DNA of 64,000 bases. Origin: Candidatus Kapaibacterium sp. (lineage in GTDB: Bacteria > Bacteroidota > Ignavibacteria > Kapaibacteriales > JAEUSM01). The notes beneath the pieces were generated by a model, which searched no databases, was not told where the DNA came from, and worked only from the letters and a program-made list of their open reading frames with translations. The stretch covers positions 1 to 64,000 of the forward strand of contig JAEUSM010000002.1 in assembly GCA_016788785.1 (NCBI GenBank), given 5' to 3'. How positions within the stretch are numbered: position 1 is the first letter of the stretch; every line of letters begins with the position of its first letter. Both the position numbers and the translations under genes were made by a program. Shown here in pieces: positions 55,001 through 63,272 of the stretch.

Positions 55001-56419
55001 TCCGTCAGTAGGTACATCAAAGACTTGTCGTTCTGTAATGCTTCTTTGTATGACTGATGCAGGTAACCAAGTAAGTTTTTTCGTACTTTGGTTTAAAAAA
55101 GCATATTCTAAATCAGTGGGAAAAGAACCATCTGCATTTAATTCCGTAACAATTACAGCTAAATATGGAGAATATACTGAATTTACTTTTCCAACCATTT
55201 GAAGGGTTTGAAATTGTTCTACAGGAACATATTGCAATTGAAATGGATTGGTATTCCCAGGGAAATTATCGTCTTGACGAGAAGTTCCATATCCAGTTAC
55301 CGTTATTGGTTTATCAGATGAAATCAAGTATCCTTTATGATTATTTGCTGCTGCTCTGTCGATTGGAAGTTCCTGCCAAGAACCAGGAGTCCATCCTTGT
55401 GTTCCATTTGTACCCAGAACACCTTGTTGTACACCATTAACATTAATAACTGTATTTTCTTCTTTCGAAAAAACTCTAGAAACAGTTTGTTTTTGACGAT
55501 ACCCAGAACTAGAATGAGGCATTTTTGGAATATAATAATTTTTGCCCCAAGCTCTACTTGGAATAGGCATTTCAATAGCAGTATTGCAAGTTCCAGCCTC
55601 AGGCATATACATACAAAGATTACCTGTTAAAACAGCAAATGGTCTATTTCCTGTTAATTTAGTTCCTGTTAATTCACCACCAGATTTAGAAACAATAAAA
55701 CTTACATCGCCCTCACCCAACTGAACAGCAGTGGTACCACCAACAGGCACATTAGAATTTGTCCCTAATCTTCCACCAATATTTGCTGTAACTAAAGTTG
55801 GTGTTGAACTTTGTCCAATGATTGTAATAAAACTTGGCATTGGTATTCCCTCAACTGAAGCAGTTCCTAAATCAGTTGAAGAACCAATAACATACTCTGT
55901 TGAAGTGTTAGATTTAGGAGTGGCAACATATCCCTCATTATATTGACGATTTCTTAGCCAAACATAAACTGCTACTGGAGCAGTCGATTTGACATATAAT
56001 GCTCTACCACCAAAGAATTCATTTTCTTTGGGATATTCTGGTTTTTCACCGTTATCAGCATAAGGAGCAACAAATTGAAACGGCAATTGACTTTGAGGTA
56101 TAATTGCTGGTTGAAATGGATTAACCTTTACTTTCAATGTACCATTTGGCAATTGATATTGGGGAGAAATTACTTTGATTTCCACATCAGCTTCTACTGG
56201 GGAATAAATGTAAAGTTCAACACCATACAAATCAAAAGTAACTTCTGGTGGTTTTAACTTAATAGGAGGTAATGAAAGATAGAATTCCGTACCGATGTTA
56301 TTGGGAGTGAACATTCTACTGAGTTCATTTGGTGTTAGTCCAACATCTTGTGAATGTAGATTTCCAAAAAGGAGAAAAATACAGCAAATGCTGGCAAAAA
56401 TTGATTTGACGTTTTTCAT
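52001..56419 (-). CDS. Giant exported protein with IgGFc-binding-like and HYDIN-like domains and T9SS tail
   Basis: A 1472-residue secreted protein. A signal peptide (about 1-23, ending LHSQ) is followed by an IgGFc-binding-like N-terminal half: GTEFYLSLPP, GIPMPSFITIIGQSS, TGNRPFAVLTGNLCMYMP and SRAWGKNYYIPKMP. The middle contains repeated ASPM/HYDIN-type beta-sandwich stretches (FGSVQVSKSGTVDFEMRNVG, GTFVVVTETDTLEFNITGIG). The final 80 residues form a type-A T9SS sorting domain (LDVYNSLGEKVVTLVNQEL, SGMYTYKLSAG). The start at 56419 has GGAGC suitably spaced; an ATG four codons upstream is possible. It probably acts as a surface adhesin or scaffold. Confidence 0.9.
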   Translation of the reverse strand: MKNVKSIFASICCIFLLFGNLHSQDVGLTPNELSRMFTPNNIGTEFYLSLPPIKLKPPEVTFDLYGVELYIYSPVEADVEIKVISPQYQLPNGTLKVKVNPFQPAIIPQSQLPFQFVAPYADNGEKPEYPKENEFFGGRALYVKSTAPVAVYVWLRNRQYNEGYVATPKSNTSTEYVIGSSTDLGTASVEGIPMPSFITIIGQSSTPTLVTANIGGRLGTNSNVPVGGTTAVQLGEGDVSFIVSKSGGELTGTKLTGNRPFAVLTGNLCMYMPEAGTCNTAIEMPIPSRAWGKNYYIPKMPHSSSGYRQKQTVSRVFSKEENTVINVNGVQQGVLGTNGTQGWTPGSWQELPIDRAAANNHKGYLISSDKPITVTGYGTSRQDDNFPGNTNPFQLQYVPVEQFQTLQMVGKVNSVYSPYLAVIVTELNADGSFPTDLEYAFLNQSTKKLTWLPASVIQRSITERQVFDVPTDGKRYGSMNLNLEAQATAFRSSKPFAVYIVAYNSEGAAGYAGSMGLKDLTRANDTRVPRVWITDSTCGYRTVKISVSDQGPNNVQSPIQEPFLNPTFSYNYAITSSSSLTASSPVNGTYTVEVIDKWKDAEAVFTVSDVVGNDTFITFKYIAPDITPLTDFKDLSANPVIYDQGIPFPFSVDLSNKTLKPILIQELVLQNNNPNFTVDANQFPRTIQPGQTIKVNLTCNALADGFYQDSLGYEICGTKYYFSLLQVRIGTPNLKVGNIAFTPVDAAFGSVQVSKSGTVDFEMRNVGTGIVKIDKNSFTLPTQPEFEVYLKSNLGVPLTIDQYFEAPNPQIRSLRPNEFITASIVFKPTVAKQYVDSMLVSSNSKNNDMIAVFNGTGTSSLLEFVSGFPLGGFNWRRCYYLEQNESAYVRNNAVFLKNSGAAPLRILNMYKKEASPISLQIQQPAQYLIQPGDSLPFNSTFDPRSTGFYTGTFVVVTETDTLEFNITGIGTDPQLLVEPIIQFGEVFILNPRQERQRPVTITNRNYEFADTICISSVTFDTNEVKWFRNFSSKGFAYDSIDQFNLPTTLYHPGSEFTDANGFRPFRWQAYTYFSPQKAGTEQAGIQINTCYRNRSIQVILEGTGVELSRDTFAILNYSGTRNMTACMGDSSTMTVNIINSGNANAQLNSLDFSVDMGEFTTNPVVSAANPLVISPNESRSVTVIWKALNAAQRTVTMNARTNRTDDSSITASFTVRTTPNPNVSLKLNGGKSVEVGQNIVLSLDNENAFPWDDIMSNSLTVELMYDKTLLAPKMQLAVTPAFANILTITHDPTLSNATKDVFRITAQQAGTQVPVGTIATVDYSTYLPQRVLSEGEKNDGVDITPVLNVIPETQNNCIFFVTNTTTVTLTPTCAFGLNSISGSGIAYSLSSMKPDPVTDFGGTIEFSVGLQTPVLLDVYNSLGEKVVTLVNQELQPGTYQVSFPATGFTSGMYTYKLSAGPYVASKPFILQK

Positions 56420-56547
56420 AACTGCTCCCAAATCGAGTGTGATGATGTAAATTTTCAGTAATGTTTTGTTGTTAAGAACTATAATATTACAGAAAATAAT
56501 CGAATTTTCAAAGAAAAAGTGTGAAAAATATTACATAATTATAAAGT

Positions 56548-58134
56548 TTAGGTAATTTCTTCTTTATATTCAAACGAAATAGTGACGGATAAAGTTTCTT
56601 GCAGGAGCAATTTTCTCTCTTGTGCAACCCAAAATTCAACATCTAAATTGGATTTTTGATATTCAGAAGCGAGATAACATTGTGCATAAGTGTGAGAAAT
56701 TGGGACACATTCGAGTGAATGCACTAACGAATGACGACGACGATCCAAACTTTCCGCAATGCGTAAAATTCCTGCAAGAACACAAACGATGCGTTTTTCA
56801 TCTTCAGGGAGTGTTTGAAACTCAAGATGTTTTCGTTTTGGGTCAGATTTTCGATGATAACGAGCAATCAACGCTATTAAATTGGTCTCATCATTCATAA
56901 AACCTGGAAGCACACAATATTTGATGATATAATAACTGTGTTTGTGATGTAATTCGGGTGAAATATGATAACCAACATCATGCAACAAAGCTGCTGCTTC
57001 CAGTAGTTCTCGTTCTCTATCTCCATATTTGTGGTACATTTTCAAACCATCAAACATTTCTAAACATAGCTTTTTCACATGTTCTGCATGTTGAAGTTCA
57101 ACATTATACCGCTTACAAGCTTGATAGACAGAATGAGAACGTAAGGTAGACAAATGGTGATATTTGGAAAGGTCTTGAAGCTTTTCTAATGAATCATAGA
57201 TTATTCCCTCTCGTAATGCAAAGCTTGATACAGTTACTGCGTCAATTGTTACTTCTTCTAATAACTGTTCGAGAATCAAAACACCAGCAACAATAATATC
57301 AGCTCGTTTAGGGTCCATTCCTGCCAGTGATCTTCGTCGTTGAAGAGTATGTGCATCTAAAATTGCCATAATTATTTTTCGCAACTCTGCAACATCAACT
57401 GAAACATCGTTTAATGAATCTGGAACATACCATTGACGTTGATACAAACACATTTCTACTAAGGTTGTTAAAGTACCAGAAGTAAATATAACAGAATCAA
57501 AAGGAGCTTTTTCTTGTATTTGTTCTAAAATATGTGCCCATTCTGCACGGATATAAAATCGGCATTCTTCGATTTGTTCATTGGTAATTACTTCAGAATC
57601 AAAAAACTTCTTTGTTAAACGAACTGCTCCCAGTTTTGCTGAACGAATGAAGGTTGGCTGACCATCTTCAGCAATAATTGTTTCTGTACTACCACCACCA
57701 ATATCCATTACAAATACTTTTTTGTCTTGCACATTGATTGCACGAGAAACACCTTTGAAAATCAAACGAGCTTCTTCATTTCCAGTGACAACTTGTACTT
57801 GAATTTTCGCCTCAGTTTCAGCACGTTCGATGAATAAATCTCTATTTTCAGCCTCACGAACAGCACTTGTGGCAATGGCAATAATATGAGCTTTATGTTT
57901 TGAGGCAATTTCAGAAAATCGACGTAAGGCACGAATACCACGTTCAATGGCATCAGGTGCTAAGGTATGCATATCGCCACCATCACTACCAGAGCCTAAA
58001 CGCACCATCTCTTTGACTCTATCTAAGGTGTGGATGGTACCGTTGGTGTCTACGGTTATGATAATCATGTGAAAGGAATTCGTTCCTATATCTATCGCTG
58101 CAAGAGGAGTGGAAATGTCAAAACTTTGATTCAT
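56548..58134 (-). CDS. ppx: Exopolyphosphatase / guanosine pentaphosphatase (Ppx/GppA)
   Basis: A 528-residue ASKHA-fold phosphatase with a C-terminal HD-like domain. The N-terminal AIDIGTNSFHMI and the VMDIGGGSTETI loop bind phosphate. RLGSGSDGGDMHTLAPDAIERG is a typical Ppx segment. The HD-type motif AALLHDVGYH lies near residue 387 and is followed by HKHSYYIIKY. It cleaves polyphosphate or pppGpp; the balance is not visible. The ATG at 58134 is used; a GTG at 58146 would overlap the stop of the preceding gene and is equally possible. Confidence 0.92.
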   Translation of the reverse strand: MNQSFDISTPLAAIDIGTNSFHMIIITVDTNGTIHTLDRVKEMVRLGSGSDGGDMHTLAPDAIERGIRALRRFSEIASKHKAHIIAIATSAVREAENRDLFIERAETEAKIQVQVVTGNEEARLIFKGVSRAINVQDKKVFVMDIGGGSTETIIAEDGQPTFIRSAKLGAVRLTKKFFDSEVITNEQIEECRFYIRAEWAHILEQIQEKAPFDSVIFTSGTLTTLVEMCLYQRQWYVPDSLNDVSVDVAELRKIIMAILDAHTLQRRRSLAGMDPKRADIIVAGVLILEQLLEEVTIDAVTVSSFALREGIIYDSLEKLQDLSKYHHLSTLRSHSVYQACKRYNVELQHAEHVKKLCLEMFDGLKMYHKYGDRERELLEAAALLHDVGYHISPELHHKHSYYIIKYCVLPGFMNDETNLIALIARYHRKSDPKRKHLEFQTLPEDEKRIVCVLAGILRIAESLDRRRHSLVHSLECVPISHTYAQCYLASEYQKSNLDVEFWVAQERKLLLQETLSVTISFEYKEEIT

Positions 58135-58145
58135 ATTTTTTTGCA

Positions 58146-58346
58146 CTAAGGTTTATTCGCTTCCCCTTTTGAGATAGTAACTCCATTTTTGGAATAGAGA
58201 ATATCATCTTGATCTTTGGCCTGCATTGGTTGTTGTATCGGCATCATCACACCTTTAAAAAATCGACGAATAGCACCCAAAACAAAGGAAAATGCAACAA
58301 TTCCTACAACTACAACCCCAAGAAGAATCAAAAGGAAGATTTTCAT
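58146..58346 (-). CDS. Small single-span membrane protein
   Basis: A 66-residue protein: one N-terminal transmembrane helix (about 3-24), a basic FLGAIRRFFKG stretch and a hydrophilic tail. It resembles in layout the short DUF4834-type proteins of Bacteroidota, but the similarity is too small to be certain. The ATG at 58346 is preferred over one 30 nt upstream because it directly opens the hydrophobic helix. It precedes ppx and ends at or 1 nt from its start, so they are coupled. Confidence 0.6.
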   Translation of the reverse strand: MKIFLLILLGVVVVGIVAFSFVLGAIRRFFKGVMMPIQQPMQAKDQDDILYSKNGVTISKGEANKP

Positions 58347-58384
58347 ATCGTATCTACCGTTTATGCAAAAATACAAATTTATTT

Positions 58385-58401
58385 GACGTTCGACGAACGT
58401 C
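58385..58401. promoter_or_regulatory. Palindromic operator candidate between divergent genes
   Basis: GACGTTCG (58385-58392) and CGAACGTC (58394-58401) form perfect 8-bp arms around a single A. The site lies in the 123-bp gap between the divergent small-membrane-protein/ppx operon and the sirtuin gene, a good place for a dimeric regulator to control both. Confidence 0.45.
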
Positions 58402-58469
58402 TTACAAAAAGATAATACTACAACGCTACTACCGTCAACACGTTGATATCATTTACTATCTAACGAATT

Positions 58470-59216
58470 ATGCAAAATTTCCATGTACCTGAAGGTTTAA
58501 TTTCCTCTCTTCGTTCTGCGAAGAAGGTGATGGTTATTACAGGAGCAGGTGCCTCAAAAGAAAGTGGATTGGGTACATTTCGTGATGAAGATGGCGAATG
58601 GTCACGCATGAATCCTATGGATATGGCTTCTCCAAACGGGTTTTCCAAAAACCCTACGTTGGTTTGGAAATGGTATCGACATAGAAGACAAGAAGCATTG
58701 AATGCTCTGCCAAATTTGGGACATACGTCCTTGGCTACAATGGAAAAACTTTTTGATACTTTTGAAATTTTTACTCAAAATGTAGATGGTTTACATCAAC
58801 GTGCTAGTTCAAAGAGTGTGTATGAATTACACGGTTCATTGCATTCTTATCATTGTTTTGATTGTTCACAACCTTTTGAAAATATTGAACCAATAAATGA
58901 TGAGACTCCAGAGCTATGTACCCATTGCGGAGGCTTGATTCGACCGAGTGTTGTTTGGTTTACAGAATCGTTGCCAGTAGATGTTCTTGCAAAAGCGGAG
59001 GTAGCTGCTAAGGAATGTGATATATTTATGAGTATCGGCACATCGTCAGAGGTGTTCCCAGCAAATACATTCGGCACAATAGCTTCCCATTATGGAGCTG
59101 TCACCATTGAAATCAATCCACATCCAACAATTCAAAGCGATTTGTTTACCTACAGATTACCCTATGCATCAGGGCAAATTTTACCCTTGATTGTACAACA
59201 ATTACAAGAAAAATAA
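58470..59216 (+). CDS. cobB: NAD-dependent protein deacylase (sirtuin)
   Basis: A 248-residue sirtuin. GAGASKESGLGTFRD (25-39) binds NAD, QNVDGLH (103-109) holds the ribose, and His121 in ELHGS is the catalytic base. Four zinc Cys are present (129, 132, 150, 153). Tyr69 and Arg72 in WKWYRHRR match the Tyr-x-x-Arg pair of class III (SIRT5/CobB-like) enzymes that remove succinyl and malonyl groups. It starts a short plus-strand run with acpS, 8 nt downstream. Confidence 0.93.
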   Translation: MQNFHVPEGLISSLRSAKKVMVITGAGASKESGLGTFRDEDGEWSRMNPMDMASPNGFSKNPTLVWKWYRHRRQEALNALPNLGHTSLATMEKLFDTFEIFTQNVDGLHQRASSKSVYELHGSLHSYHCFDCSQPFENIEPINDETPELCTHCGGLIRPSVVWFTESLPVDVLAKAEVAAKECDIFMSIGTSSEVFPANTFGTIASHYGAVTIEINPHPTIQSDLFTYRLPYASGQILPLIVQQLQEK

Positions 59217-59224
59217 TTAAGATT

Positions 59225-59614
59225 ATGATAATAGGAATTGGAACTGACATCGTTGCTATTAAACGTATCCAAGGTTCGATAGAAAATTACGGTGAACGTT
59301 TTTTGAAAAAAATATTTACAGAAACTGAACAGGCGTATTGCAATGCCAGAGAAAAAACTGCTGTTTTGCATTACGCAGGAAGATTTGCCGTGAAAGAAGC
59401 ATTTTCAAAAGCGATTGGAACTGGTATCAGACAAGGATTTGTTTGGAACACAGTCGGTGTAGTGAATGAACCTTCTGGAAAGCCAGAGATTTCATTAACC
59501 GGAGTTTTACAAGAACGATGGGGACAGTACAAAATTCATGTTTCAATATCTCATACTGAAGAATATGCAATGGCAATGGTTATAATAGAAGATTTACTAA
59601 CGGAGCAACAATGA
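59225..59614 (+). CDS. acpS: Holo-[acyl-carrier-protein] synthase
   Basis: A 129-residue enzyme transferring 4'-phosphopantetheine from CoA to acyl carrier protein. The N-terminal GIGTDIVAIKRIQ carries the magnesium Asp, and AGRFAVKEAFSKAIGTG has the catalytic Glu/Lys helix. The C-terminal SISHTEEYAMAMVI is conserved. It overlaps the ubiE/menG start by 4 nt (ATGA). Length is normal for AcpS. Confidence 0.95.
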   Translation: MIIGIGTDIVAIKRIQGSIENYGERFLKKIFTETEQAYCNAREKTAVLHYAGRFAVKEAFSKAIGTGIRQGFVWNTVGVVNEPSGKPEISLTGVLQERWGQYKIHVSISHTEEYAMAMVIIEDLLTEQQ

Positions 59615-60309
59615 GTGAACAAGTAAGAACAATGTTTGCATCCATTGCTCCACGATACGATATTACCAATACAATTCTCTCGTTGGGTATTCACCACCTA
59701 TGGAGAAAAAAAGCCGTAAGGGTCTCAAAAGCTTCAAAAGGAATGAGGGTTCTTGACTGTGCAACAGGCACTGGTGATTTGGCATTGGAATTTAAAAAAG
59801 CTGTGGGGAATGAGGGATATGTACTTGGTACAGATTTTTGTGCTGAGATGATGGACACAGCTCCTGCGAAAGCTTCAAAACAACAATTGACTGTTCAGTT
59901 TGAAGTAGCAGATGCTACTGCATTGCCGTATGAAGATAATTCTTTTGATGTTGCCAGTATTTCTTTTGGGATACGTAATGTTGATGACCCTGTTCAATGT
60001 TTGAATGAACTCGCTCGTGTTGTAAAACCTAATGGCGTTGTTGTTGTTATCGAATTTGGCCAACCTATTGGATTTTTTGGGAAATTGTATGAATTCCATT
60101 CTCGCTACATTATTCCATTTATTGGTGGCATCTTTACTGGAAACAGACAAGCCTATGAATATCTGCCAAAAACTGCAGCAGCATTTCCTGCTGGAGAGAA
60201 TTTTGTGCAAATGATGAAAAACACACAACGATTTCAATCGCAAAAAGCTATCCCGTTAACAGGCAGCATTGCATATATTTATCTCGGTATTGTGAAACCA
60301 TCCATCTAA
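59611..60309 (+). CDS. ubiE: Demethylmenaquinone/ubiquinone methyltransferase
   Basis: A 232-residue SAM-dependent C-methyltransferase completing menaquinone synthesis (MenG/UbiE). FASIAPRYDITNTILSLGIH is the family N-terminal signature, DCATGTGDLALEF the SAM loop (about 49-61), SFGIRNVDDPVQCLNELARV motif III, and YEYLPKTAAAFPAGENF a UbiE-typical stretch near 190. A Bacteroidota-like organism would use it for menaquinone. It overlaps acpS and precedes the FtsX-like gene by 12 nt. Confidence 0.95.
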   Translation: MSEQVRTMFASIAPRYDITNTILSLGIHHLWRKKAVRVSKASKGMRVLDCATGTGDLALEFKKAVGNEGYVLGTDFCAEMMDTAPAKASKQQLTVQFEVADATALPYEDNSFDVASISFGIRNVDDPVQCLNELARVVKPNGVVVVIEFGQPIGFFGKLYEFHSRYIIPFIGGIFTGNRQAYEYLPKTAAAFPAGENFVQMMKNTQRFQSQKAIPLTGSIAYIYLGIVKPSI

Positions 60310-60321
60310 TTTTCAGGACAA

Positions 60322-61551
60322 TTGAGAACGAATTTTTCTTCTTTTTTCTATCTTTCATCAAAACTTTTTTCTGGAGGTTCGAAGTTTTTACGCTTCACTC
60401 GAGTGATTGCCATTGGAAGCGTCGCCTTGGGTGTGATTGCATTAGTAGTTTCATTTTCAATATTAGAAGGATTTGAAAAAACTATCAAATCAACAGCGTC
60501 TGAATTTACCTCACATGTTTCTGTTGTTACATTTTCACGACAACCATTTACCGTAACAAAATCCTCAATTGCTCTGCTCAAATCTCATTCAACTTCAATT
60601 GTTTCTGTTCAGCCAGTTATAGAACGTGAGTGTTTACTTCAAGGAAAAAACCAAAATATTGAAGGAGCATTGGTGCGATCAGTTTCCACTGACACTTTTT
60701 CGCTGTTATCGCCAAATTACCTTTTTGAAGGAAGAAATACCTTTTCACCAACAGCTCAGAATACAAATGAAATTATACTCAGTAAGCGAATGGCGAATAG
60801 ACTCCAAAAAGCTATTGGAGATTCAATTTTGATAACAGTAATTTCAATAACTGATTCTCTACAAACAACAAATTTTGATTATGCTACAGTCATTGGGCTG
60901 TATGAAACAGGAATGGCTCAATATGATAATATCGTAGCGTTTGTACCTGAACATTCAGCTCGTCAACTATTTTCACTTTCAACGAATGTTTTCACAAATT
61001 TGGACGTAATGCTTACAACCGTTGATGAAGCCAGAAAAGTCTCGACAGAAATTGAAAATTATTTAGGGTACCCGTTTTATGCTCGAAGTGTATTTGAATT
61101 ACATTCTTCGATATTTACTTGGATAGAATTACAAAAACAACCAATTCCAATTGTACTGAGCCTCATTTCAGCGGTTGCTCTGTTTAATATAATTACGACA
61201 TTGTTAGTTTCAATAGTGGAAAAAACCCACTCATTGGGAATTGTGCGTTCTTTGGGTCTTTCATCAAAAACATTATTAGCACTATCGCTATTTCAAGGTC
61301 TCAAAATTGGGGTACTTGGGTCTGTGATTGGGATTGTTTTATCCTTACTTTTTTATTGGTTACAATCAACGTTTTCCCTTATTACTCTTAATCCTGAAAT
61401 CTACTTTATAGACCATTTGCCAGTAGCTTTTGTTCCTAACAAAATGGTGATAGTTATTGGAATAACCATTGGTATTTCGGCAATTGCAACGATTATTCCT
61501 ACACTGGTAGTTACAAGAATTTCCGTAGTGAAAGCATTACGGTTTTCGTAA
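60322..61551 (+). CDS. FtsX-like permease (LolC/LolE-like)
   Basis: A 409-residue membrane protein of the FtsX-like/MacB permease family. An N-terminal helix (about 26-48) precedes a large periplasmic domain (about 50-265), followed by three C-terminal helices (about 277-298, 325-350, 372-395). KTHSLGIVRSLGLSS is the typical FtsX-family loop. Such permeases move lipoproteins or regulate cell-wall enzymes with a separate ATPase, not found nearby. The start is TTG at 60322, with AGGA upstream. Confidence 0.85.
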   Translation: MRTNFSSFFYLSSKLFSGGSKFLRFTRVIAIGSVALGVIALVVSFSILEGFEKTIKSTASEFTSHVSVVTFSRQPFTVTKSSIALLKSHSTSIVSVQPVIERECLLQGKNQNIEGALVRSVSTDTFSLLSPNYLFEGRNTFSPTAQNTNEIILSKRMANRLQKAIGDSILITVISITDSLQTTNFDYATVIGLYETGMAQYDNIVAFVPEHSARQLFSLSTNVFTNLDVMLTTVDEARKVSTEIENYLGYPFYARSVFELHSSIFTWIELQKQPIPIVLSLISAVALFNIITTLLVSIVEKTHSLGIVRSLGLSSKTLLALSLFQGLKIGVLGSVIGIVLSLLFYWLQSTFSLITLNPEIYFIDHLPVAFVPNKMVIVIGITIGISAIATIIPTLVVTRISVVKALRFS

Positions 61552-61565
61552 TATAGTACGATATG

Positions 61566-63191
61566 TTATTTTGATGCTCGAAGATCAAAAATATAGGTAA
61601 AGAGTGAATCATTGGGGGATGTACCAACTGCATTGGTATAAATAGGATTAGCAAATGCACCCTGCATTTTTTTTGACAATTTACCTGCCAATTCTACATG
61701 AGGTTCATAGGCTATAAAAGCACCATTTTCATTTAGTTGAAGTCTATTCCCAATGGAAACTATGTAATAATCTATGGAATGTTTTTGTAAAACTTTATTT
61801 AGATTTTCTTCATTTTTAATTGATTGAACCATTTCTTTATCTGCGACTAATCCTTCTACTTGTAAAACAGACTGTTGAATCAAATACGCCGTGATACCAG
61901 CTCTATCACCCATTGCAAATCTACCTGTGATGCCTTTAGAATCTAAAAAATTGTTGATTCTTTTTGCTTCGTTATAAATTGAGGTTCTTTGTACTTCTGC
62001 TAATTGTTGTGTGGAATAGATATAGACATCTTTGTTATAATTGTATGCAGAATATGCGGTATACAATACTCCAAAACCTGAAATACAAATGAACAACAAT
62101 TTGGAATAATGTTCACGAAACGTAGTGAGTTTTGAGAATTTTATCGTTGAAAATAAACATAACGCAAAAAATGCTCCAAGGTAATTAGGATATTGATACC
62201 ACCACCATAAAGACACCCAAGGACTTCGGAATCCATTCCATAAAAGGAAAATACATGGAAAGAAAATGAAAATCCCCACAACCCAGCGGTACTCAGGCAA
62301 CTGTTTTTTATAGCGAACAAACCAAAGAATTAAACCAGAAATGATGAACAAAGCAGAAAGTTTGGAGCTGATACCTTCATTTTTGAATAGTAGATATTCT
62401 AAAGGTGCTACTTCGAAAATAAATCCAGGTTTGGATAACGACTTCGCCATTCCTGATACAGGAAAGAGACTTCCAAACATAGTCACATTAACAACAAAGT
62501 ACATCCATAAAGGTGTAAGACCAATCAAAACCCAAAGTACAATGTTCCATGAAAAAGACTTATTCTGGATTGATTGTATGACGAAAACTATTCCTGCTCC
62601 AAACAACAACCAAGCTGTATCCAATCTGGAAAGCAATAATGCGGCTGAGAGCAATCCAAATTTAAAAGAAATTTTGTTATTCCATTCTGATATCAAAGGA
62701 TGTAATAAGAGATAATACCCCCATAAAAGAGCAATAGGAACGGCTAAAATCACTTCCATTCCAGTCGTATTCATTCGATTGATGCTGAGAATAATCAGCG
62801 CTGAAAATAGCGGAATATAGTATGATTCATTGGAAATTTTATTTCCTATTTTTGTGAGTAACTGAAAACTACAAACACTGCTAATACAAGCAATGAGAGC
62901 TATTGCAATAAAGAATTGATCACCCACACCTTGAAATACGTAGATTATTCCCGAAAGAATCAGAAACCATAATGGATGATAGCCATTAGTAGAAGTGAAA
63001 GTATCAAAGGAAGAATGACCATGGAGAGCGAGATTTTTAGCAGTAATGACATAATAATAAAAATCATCTTCGAACAAAGATATGTATCCATCGTTGTGAA
63101 AATAATATGCACCAAAAAATCTTGCAAGAACTCCAATTAGTCCAATGCAAAGGATACAATAACTGATTATTGAAACTGCTTTTTTTCTCAT
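61566..63191 (-). CDS. Polytopic membrane protein, GT-C glycosyltransferase-like
   Basis: A 541-residue protein with about ten hydrophobic helices. The stretch FEDDFYYYVITAKNLALHG near residue 40, with an acidic first loop, and NGYHPLWFLILSG near 75 fit GT-C-type polyprenyl-phosphate-sugar transferases (RgtA/ArnT-like), in which the acidic loop is catalytic. A short periplasmic C-terminal domain follows. The specificity is unknown. The start at 63191 is used, because the ATG 39 nt upstream lies inside the sod terminator. Confidence 0.75.
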   Translation of the reverse strand: MRKKAVSIISYCILCIGLIGVLARFFGAYYFHNDGYISLFEDDFYYYVITAKNLALHGHSSFDTFTSTNGYHPLWFLILSGIIYVFQGVGDQFFIAIALIACISSVCSFQLLTKIGNKISNESYYIPLFSALIILSINRMNTTGMEVILAVPIALLWGYYLLLHPLISEWNNKISFKFGLLSAALLLSRLDTAWLLFGAGIVFVIQSIQNKSFSWNIVLWVLIGLTPLWMYFVVNVTMFGSLFPVSGMAKSLSKPGFIFEVAPLEYLLFKNEGISSKLSALFIISGLILWFVRYKKQLPEYRWVVGIFIFFPCIFLLWNGFRSPWVSLWWWYQYPNYLGAFFALCLFSTIKFSKLTTFREHYSKLLFICISGFGVLYTAYSAYNYNKDVYIYSTQQLAEVQRTSIYNEAKRINNFLDSKGITGRFAMGDRAGITAYLIQQSVLQVEGLVADKEMVQSIKNEENLNKVLQKHSIDYYIVSIGNRLQLNENGAFIAYEPHVELAGKLSKKMQGAFANPIYTNAVGTSPNDSLFTYIFDLRASK

Positions 63192-63210
63192 TGTAGCCAC
63201 AAAGATACTA

Positions 63211-63246
63211 AAAAAAAATAGCAATACCACTACTGATATTGCTATT
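63211..63246 (-). terminator. Terminator after the superoxide dismutase gene
   Basis: AATAGCAATA (63217-63226) and TATTGCTATT (63237-63246) form a perfect 10-bp stem around CCACTACTGA. On the minus strand a run of about nine T follows the stem. It lies 26 nt beyond the sod stop. Confidence 0.85.
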
Positions 63247-63272
63247 GAAAGTTTGAATACGATAAAAGTAGC

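Noticed and set aside
63192-63230. Longer start of the GT-C-like protein
   Set aside because: The ATG at 63230 lies inside the hairpin that terminates sod transcription, and MRKK at 63191 opens the first hydrophobic helix.
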